A stretch of 64,000 nucleotides of DNA from Neisseria sp. (GTDB lineage: Bacteria; Pseudomonadota; Gammaproteobacteria; Burkholderiales; Neisseriaceae), in NCBI RefSeq assembly GCF_030527965.1, contig NZ_JAUMZU010000005.1:1-64000 (forward strand). Reading direction: 5' to 3'. Positions 58,580 through 64,000 of the stretch are shown in pieces. The position numbers and the translations under genes were made by a program. The notes under the pieces were generated by a model that saw only the letters and a list, made by a program, of their open reading frames with translations, made no database searches and had not been told where the DNA came from. The first letter of the stretch is position 1; every line of letters begins with the position of its first letter.

Positions 58580-59046
58580 AAATTCATCATTACAAAACCA
58601 TTATAGAGTGGACGGGCAATACCGGTAGCGGCACTTCATCTTATGACGCATATAAACGCGATTTTACCGCTTCAGTTCAAGGTAAGCCTGATATTGAAGG
58701 CTCTTCTGATCCGGCATTCTTAGGCGATGCTTCGCGTTGGAACCCTGAAGATATGCTGCTGGCTGCACTATCTTCTTGTCATAAACTTTGGTATCTGCAT
58801 TTTTGTGCTAACGCAGGAGTGATTGTTTCGGCCTATACCGATTATGCCGAAGCTGAAATGAGCGAGGGCAGCAGGACTGAACCCGGGCGTTTTCTTTCTG
58901 TCGTGTTAAGGCCTCGAATAACTATTTCGGCCGATAGTGATGCCGATATTGCGCGAGCCTTGTGTCAAAAAGCACATCAAGCCTGTTTTATCAGCAATTC
59001 AGTTAACTTTCCAGTGACGTGTGAACCGGAAATTATTTTTGAATAA
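58576..59046 (+). CDS. OsmC family protein
   Basis: 156 aa. The pattern WNPEDMLLAALSSCHKLWYLHFC near residue 55 contains the first conserved Cys of OsmC/Ohr, and a second redox-active Cys is expected in AHQACFISN near 136; these give peroxidase activity on organic hydroperoxides. It overlaps the glxK stop by four bases and precedes argD by 34 bp. Confidence 0.88.
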   Translation: MKIHHYKTIIEWTGNTGSGTSSYDAYKRDFTASVQGKPDIEGSSDPAFLGDASRWNPEDMLLAALSSCHKLWYLHFCANAGVIVSAYTDYAEAEMSEGSRTEPGRFLSVVLRPRITISADSDADIARALCQKAHQACFISNSVNFPVTCEPEIIFE

Positions 59047-59080
59047 ATAAATCGAACAAGCCATCAGGAATACTGACAAC

Positions 59081-60262
59081 ATGCAAAACTATCTTACGCC
59101 CAATTTCTCATTCGCCCCTATTATCCCCGAGCGTGCTTCAGGCAGCCGTGTGTGGGATACGGAAGGGCGAGAATACATCGATTTGGCGGGCGGTATCGCC
59201 GTTAATGCGTTGGGGCACTGCCATCCGGCATTAGTGGAAACGCTTACCGAGCAAGCCCATAAGCTGTGGCACGTTTCCAATATCTATACCACGGAAGCGG
59301 CGCAAACTTTGGCGAAAAAGCTCGTGGAAAACACCTTTGCCGATAAAGTATTTTTCTGTAATTCGGGTGCCGAAGCCAATGAAGCGGCGCTGAAATTGGC
59401 CAGAAAATATGCGCGCGATCATTATGGCGAAGAAAAAAACGAAATCATCGCCTGTGTCAATGCGTTTCACGGCCGCACGCTGTTTACCGTGAGCGTAGGC
59501 GGGCAGCCCAAATACAGTCAGGATTTTGCGCCGCTGCCCGAAGGCATCACCCATGTGCAGTTTAATGACGTTGCCGCGTTGGAAGCTGTGGTAAGCGAGC
59601 GAACCTGTGCCGTGATTATCGAGCCGGTGCAGGGAGAAAGCGGTGTGTTGCCGGCGACGAAAGAATATCTGCAAGCCGCCCGCCGTTTGTGCGACCAATA
59701 TGATGCCTGCCTGATTCTTGATGAAGTGCAGACAGGCATGGGCCGCACAGGGAAGCTGTTTGCCTATGAACATAGCGGCATCACGCCGGATATTATGAGT
59801 TCGGCCAAAGCGCTCGGTTGCGGCTTCCCCATCGGCGCCATGCTGACTACCAATAAAATCGCGCCCAGCTTCGGCCCGGGCACTCATGGTTCTACTTTCG
59901 GCGGCAACCCGTTGGCTTGTGCGGTTGGCAACAGGGCATTCGACATCATCAATACGGCTGCTACATTGAAACAGGTTGAGCAACAAGGCGAGAAACTGAT
60001 GCAGGCTTTGCGGCAATTGGGAGAAGAAACCGGCGTATTTCAGGCCGTACGCGGACAAGGTTTGCTTATCGGCTGTGTGTTGGCTGACCGTTATGCGGGC
60101 AAGGCCGCGGAAATTGTGGCCAAGGCGTTGCAACACGGCCTGATGATTCTGGTGGCGGGGCCTAATGTGTTGCGCTTTGCCCCCAGCCTGTTGATTAGCG
60201 ACGAAGACATTGCTGCTGCCGTTCCGAAATTACGTGCGGCATTGCAGGAATGGGAGGCTTGA
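59081..60262 (+). CDS. argD: Acetylornithine aminotransferase
   Basis: PLP enzyme of arginine synthesis (N-acetylornithine to the semialdehyde), often also active on succinyldiaminopimelate in lysine synthesis. 393 aa. The PLP lysine is in SSAKALGCGFPIGAM near residue 242; other fold-type I motifs are FCNSGAEANEAALKLARKYA near 92, NAFHGRTLFTVS near 126 and ILDEVQTGMGRTGKLFAYE near 212. Part of the latter coincides with a DUS-like CAGACAGGCATGG at 59729. Same orientation as the glxK-osmC pair. Confidence 0.95.
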   Translation: MQNYLTPNFSFAPIIPERASGSRVWDTEGREYIDLAGGIAVNALGHCHPALVETLTEQAHKLWHVSNIYTTEAAQTLAKKLVENTFADKVFFCNSGAEANEAALKLARKYARDHYGEEKNEIIACVNAFHGRTLFTVSVGGQPKYSQDFAPLPEGITHVQFNDVAALEAVVSERTCAVIIEPVQGESGVLPATKEYLQAARRLCDQYDACLILDEVQTGMGRTGKLFAYEHSGITPDIMSSAKALGCGFPIGAMLTTNKIAPSFGPGTHGSTFGGNPLACAVGNRAFDIINTAATLKQVEQQGEKLMQALRQLGEETGVFQAVRGQGLLIGCVLADRYAGKAAEIVAKALQHGLMILVAGPNVLRFAPSLLISDEDIAAAVPKLRAALQEWEA

Positions 60263-60309
60263 TGTTTTTAAGCTTAAACGCTTGCAATAGATAATAGGGT
60301 TGATTAAAC

Positions 60310-60344
60310 AAAAGCCTGTCTGAAAACTTTTCAGACAGGCTTTT
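60310..60344. terminator. Inverted DUS pair between argD and pyrG
   Basis: AAAAGCCTGTCTGAAAA and its reverse complement with minimal loop lie between convergent genes. Confidence 0.85.
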
Positions 60345-60386
60345 GTTATGTTGGCCGGCAGAGCCGCCCGAGCGAATTCGTTAGTG

Positions 60387-62048
<1,662 letters not shown>

Positions 62049-62133
62049 TTACCTTGAAACGCGCTCTTGCGGCAACGCCTCGTCGACGTGAAAATGCCCG
62101 AAGCAGGTTCGGGCATGTCGGGGCTTTATGCTT

Positions 62134-62544
62134 TCAGCGTGTGCAGGTAGAAAGCCATTTTTCTTGTTGTTGGGGATTGAGCACTTGGAAAATTTTGTAT
62201 TGCACCGATAATTCTTCCATGGCGATATCCATATCGGAATCGTAGCGCTTTTGCAGATAACGGCGGGCTTCTTGTTTGTTGAATTGACTGGCGGATAAAA
62301 CCCGAATTAAATCCTGTTTGCGCGAAAAACCTTCGCTATAGTCGCGCTGGCGTGCCCGTTCTATATTTTTGCGGTGTTCGATGCGAATCTGACGTAGTTC
62401 TTTTTGTTGCTCTTCGGTCAGCGAAAGGGAACGCATGTCGCAATTCGGGTAAAAATTGCACGCAAAAACGGGCGATGACACGCATAACGTGCATAGTGCG
62501 GCAAATGTGATGTTTTTGACGATTGAAAAGCAAGAAACGCTCAT
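62134..62544 (-). CDS. Spy/CpxP-like periplasmic protein
   Basis: 136 aa. A signal peptide (FAALCTLCVSSPVFA) is followed by a mostly helical, charged domain. SLTEEQQKELRQIRIEH near residue 42 and LNPQQQEKWL near the C-terminus resemble the LTxxQ motifs of Spy/CpxP family chaperones. Three cysteines (two in ACNFYPNC, one in STCTR near the end) could form a disulfide. It is probably a periplasmic anti-aggregation protein; the CpxP-like sensor role is not known here. Confidence 0.7.
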   Translation of the reverse strand: MSVSCFSIVKNITFAALCTLCVSSPVFACNFYPNCDMRSLSLTEEQQKELRQIRIEHRKNIERARQRDYSEGFSRKQDLIRVLSASQFNKQEARRYLQKRYDSDMDIAMEELSVQYKIFQVLNPQQQEKWLSTCTR

Positions 62545-62746
62545 TTCATAATCCCGTGTGTAAAGCGGGTTCTAATATAGAGGATTTTGGAGTGAAACAC
62601 GGTATTTGTGGAGTTAACCTTCGTTAATGATTTTGATTTTTAGGATTTATTTTTTCAGAGCGTCTGTTTGGTATTGTTGTAATTGTGCCTGATACGGATG
62701 AATGGAATAATAATGCCTGTCTGAAAAAGTATTTTGGAGAGTGGGA

Positions 62747-63424
62747 ATGGACGGCTTTCGTATTGCCCCCAGTATTTTGTCTGCCGATTTTGCCCGATTG
62801 GGCGAAGAGGTTACCCGAGTGATCGAAGCGGGTGCCGATTTGATTCATTTTGATGTGATGGATAACCATTATGTGCCGAACCTGACCTTCGGCCCGATGA
62901 TTTGTGCCGCTTTGAAACCTTATGCCACCGTGCCGCTCGACGTCCATTTAATGGTGGAGCCGGTTGATGATTTGATTGTGTCTTTTGCAGATGCGGGAGC
63001 GGGAATAATTACGTTTCATCCTGAGGCGAGCCGCCATGTAGACCGAAGCTTGAGCCTGATTCGCGACAAAGGCTGCCAAGCCGGTTTGGTATTGAATCCG
63101 GCTACATCCGTCAGTGTTTTGGAAAACGTGCTTGATCGTTTGGACATGGTGCTTTTAATGTCGGTTAATCCGGGATTCGGCGGTCAAAGTTTTATTCCGC
63201 ATACTTTAAATAAAATCCGCCAAGTTCGGGAAATCTTGAAGGCTTACGAAAGCGAGACGGGAAGGCGGATTGCCTTAGAGGTAGACGGAGGTATCAAGCC
63301 GAGTAATATTGTAGAGGTGGCAGCGGCAGGAGCAGATACGTTTGTGGCCGGCTCGGCTATTTTCGGTCAGCCGGATTACGAATCGGTTATCCAGCAGATG
63401 CGGTTGGCATTGCAAAGCCTTTAA
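62747..63424 (+). CDS. rpe: Ribulose-phosphate 3-epimerase
   Basis: Interconverts ribulose-5-phosphate and xylulose-5-phosphate in the pentose-phosphate pathway. 225 aa TIM barrel from [19 protein letters not shown]; the ATG at 62747 is preferred to GTG at 62741. Motifs: [17 protein letters not shown] near residue 34, DVHLMVEP near 68, [13 protein letters not shown] near 140 and [10 protein letters not shown] near 178 with the catalytic Asp. A single DUS and GGAG are upstream; an inverted DUS pair follows. Confidence 0.97.
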   Translation: MDGFRIAPSILSADFARLGEEVTRVIEAGADLIHFDVMDNHYVPNLTFGPMICAALKPYATVPLDVHLMVEPVDDLIVSFADAGAGIITFHPEASRHVDRSLSLIRDKGCQAGLVLNPATSVSVLENVLDRLDMVLLMSVNPGFGGQSFIPHTLNKIRQVREILKAYESETGRRIALEVDGGIKPSNIVEVAAAGADTFVAGSAIFGQPDYESVIQQMRLALQSL

Positions 63425-63794
63425 TCCTTTGTGTAAATAGCAGATGATAAAAGCCATGCCTGTCTGAAATTTCAGACAGGCATGGCTTTTATAAATGTTA
63501 AGAGAGCTCAAAAACAAACGTGAAGTCTTCATTAATTTATGAGTTATATTACTTAGGAATATATGCTGTGTAATTCTGTTACATCTAAAATATGCCTGTA
63601 TTTTATAGACTTTTATCAAAAAACATTAAAAATTTCTAAAAAATTACTGTTAAATTGTAGACAATTTCTTGTTCTGGGTGTATTGTCTGATATCATAAGG
63701 AAATACGTATGTAAAATTACCGTAGCCGGTTTCGCGACGGCGGTTTTGCCCGAAAATACACATTCAAAATTACCAGATTACCAGAAAGCTCCCT
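63425..63794. other. Intergenic region between rpe and gltB
   Basis: 370 bp. It starts with a long inverted DUS terminator (63450-63491) and continues as AT-rich sequence that should hold the gltB promoter. A reading frame across 63563-63811 has no recognisable feature and is not called. Confidence 0.55.
63450..63491. terminator. Extended inverted DUS pair after rpe
   Basis: AAAAGCCATGCCTGTCTGAA and its reverse complement meet with almost no loop: a 20-bp stem with T run. Confidence 0.85.
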
Positions 63795-64000
63795 ATGATT
63801 ATGCTATATGACCGTTCATTAGAAAAAGAAAACTGCGGTTTCGGCCTGATTGCCAATATTGATGGTGTTCAGAGCCATAAAGTTGTCCGTAATGCCATTT
63901 TGGGCTTGTCGCGCATGCAACACCGCGGCGCCATTTTGTCAGACGGTAAAACCGGCGACGGTTGCGGCTTGTCGCTTCAGATGCCGGAAAGTTTTTTCCG
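63795..64000 (+). CDS. gltB: Glutamate synthase large subunit, 5' part
   Basis: The first 68 or so residues of the NADPH glutamate synthase alpha subunit, cut by the window end. [20 protein letters not shown] carries the N-terminal nucleophile Cys of the class II glutaminase domain, as in E. coli GltB. It continues with [20 protein letters not shown] and [15 protein letters not shown]. The short peptide before the Cys is removed in the mature enzyme. Start at 63795 or 63801. Confidence 0.92.
   Translation, partial: MIMLYDRSLEKENCGFGLIANIDGVQSHKVVRNAILGLSRMQHRGAILSDGKTGDGCGLSLQMPESFF

Noticed and set aside
63563-63811. 82-aa reading frame upstream of gltB
   Set aside because: AT-rich, no recognisable motif, overlaps the gltB start in another frame, no ribosome-binding site.

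Overview
The window looks like a chromosomal segment of a Neisseria-type betaproteobacterium (Neisseriaceae). The best evidence is the very frequent 12-mer TGCCTGTCTGAA and its AGCCTGTCTGAA variant, in both orientations and often as inverted pairs just after genes. This matches the DNA uptake sequence (DUS) dialect reported for Neisseria wadsworthii and N. shayeganii, not the meningococcal/gonococcal GCCGTCTGAA. The gene content (ppc, maeB, Gcr-like recombinase, ilvI-ilvH-ABM-ilvC, twin lipoproteins) also fits Neisseria. I see no rRNA operon, CRISPR array, insertion sequence or prophage.

Layout. 1-9.4 kb: an ABC exporter that may lack its N-terminus, ppc, maeB, coaBC, dinB. 9.4-19.6 kb: pgm, pyrD, a gene-poor stretch with a possible decayed gene, a Gcr-type membrane protein, rlmB, lgt, ilvD, argF. 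19.6-27.2 kb: a NERD-domain membrane protein, pmbA/darP, a DUF2750 protein, a decayed inverted copy of a PAP2 phosphatase gene, a small secreted protein, a DOPA-dioxygenase-like gene, the intact PAP2 gene, trpC and a DUF924 gene. 27.2-31.4 kb: an AT-richer pair encoding an HscC-like Hsp70 and a multi-pass membrane protein with a degenerate J-domain. 31.5-45.7 kb: an orphan amino-acid ABC permease, ribF, ileS, gap, ispH, lspA, two tandem candidate small RNAs, rsuA, a J-like/TM2 protein, a GST, serB, tRNA-Glu, hemE and two lipoproteins. 45.8-64 kb: ftsK, anmK, a cytochrome c, tRNA-Arg, the ilv cluster, an M14 carboxypeptidase, an RlmK-like methyltransferase, a tiny lipoprotein, glxK-osmC, argD, pyrG, a Spy/CpxP-like protein, rpe and the start of gltB.

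Most genes are housekeeping: C4 anaplerosis (ppc, maeB), branched-chain amino acids (ilvD, ilvI, ilvH, ilvC), arginine (argF, argD), pyrimidines (pyrD, pyrG), cofactors (coaBC, ribF, ispH, hemE) and lipoprotein maturation (lgt and lspA, with several lipoprotein substrates in the same window). The accessory items most worth attention are the tandem sibling sRNA candidates at 39.45-39.84 kb, the HscC/J-like membrane pair at 27.7-31.3 kb, the decayed inverted PAP2 duplicate at 23.0-23.3 kb, and the rearranged ribF-ileS / ispH-lspA neighbourhood.

All functional calls come from reading motifs and family resemblance by eye. No database search was run.
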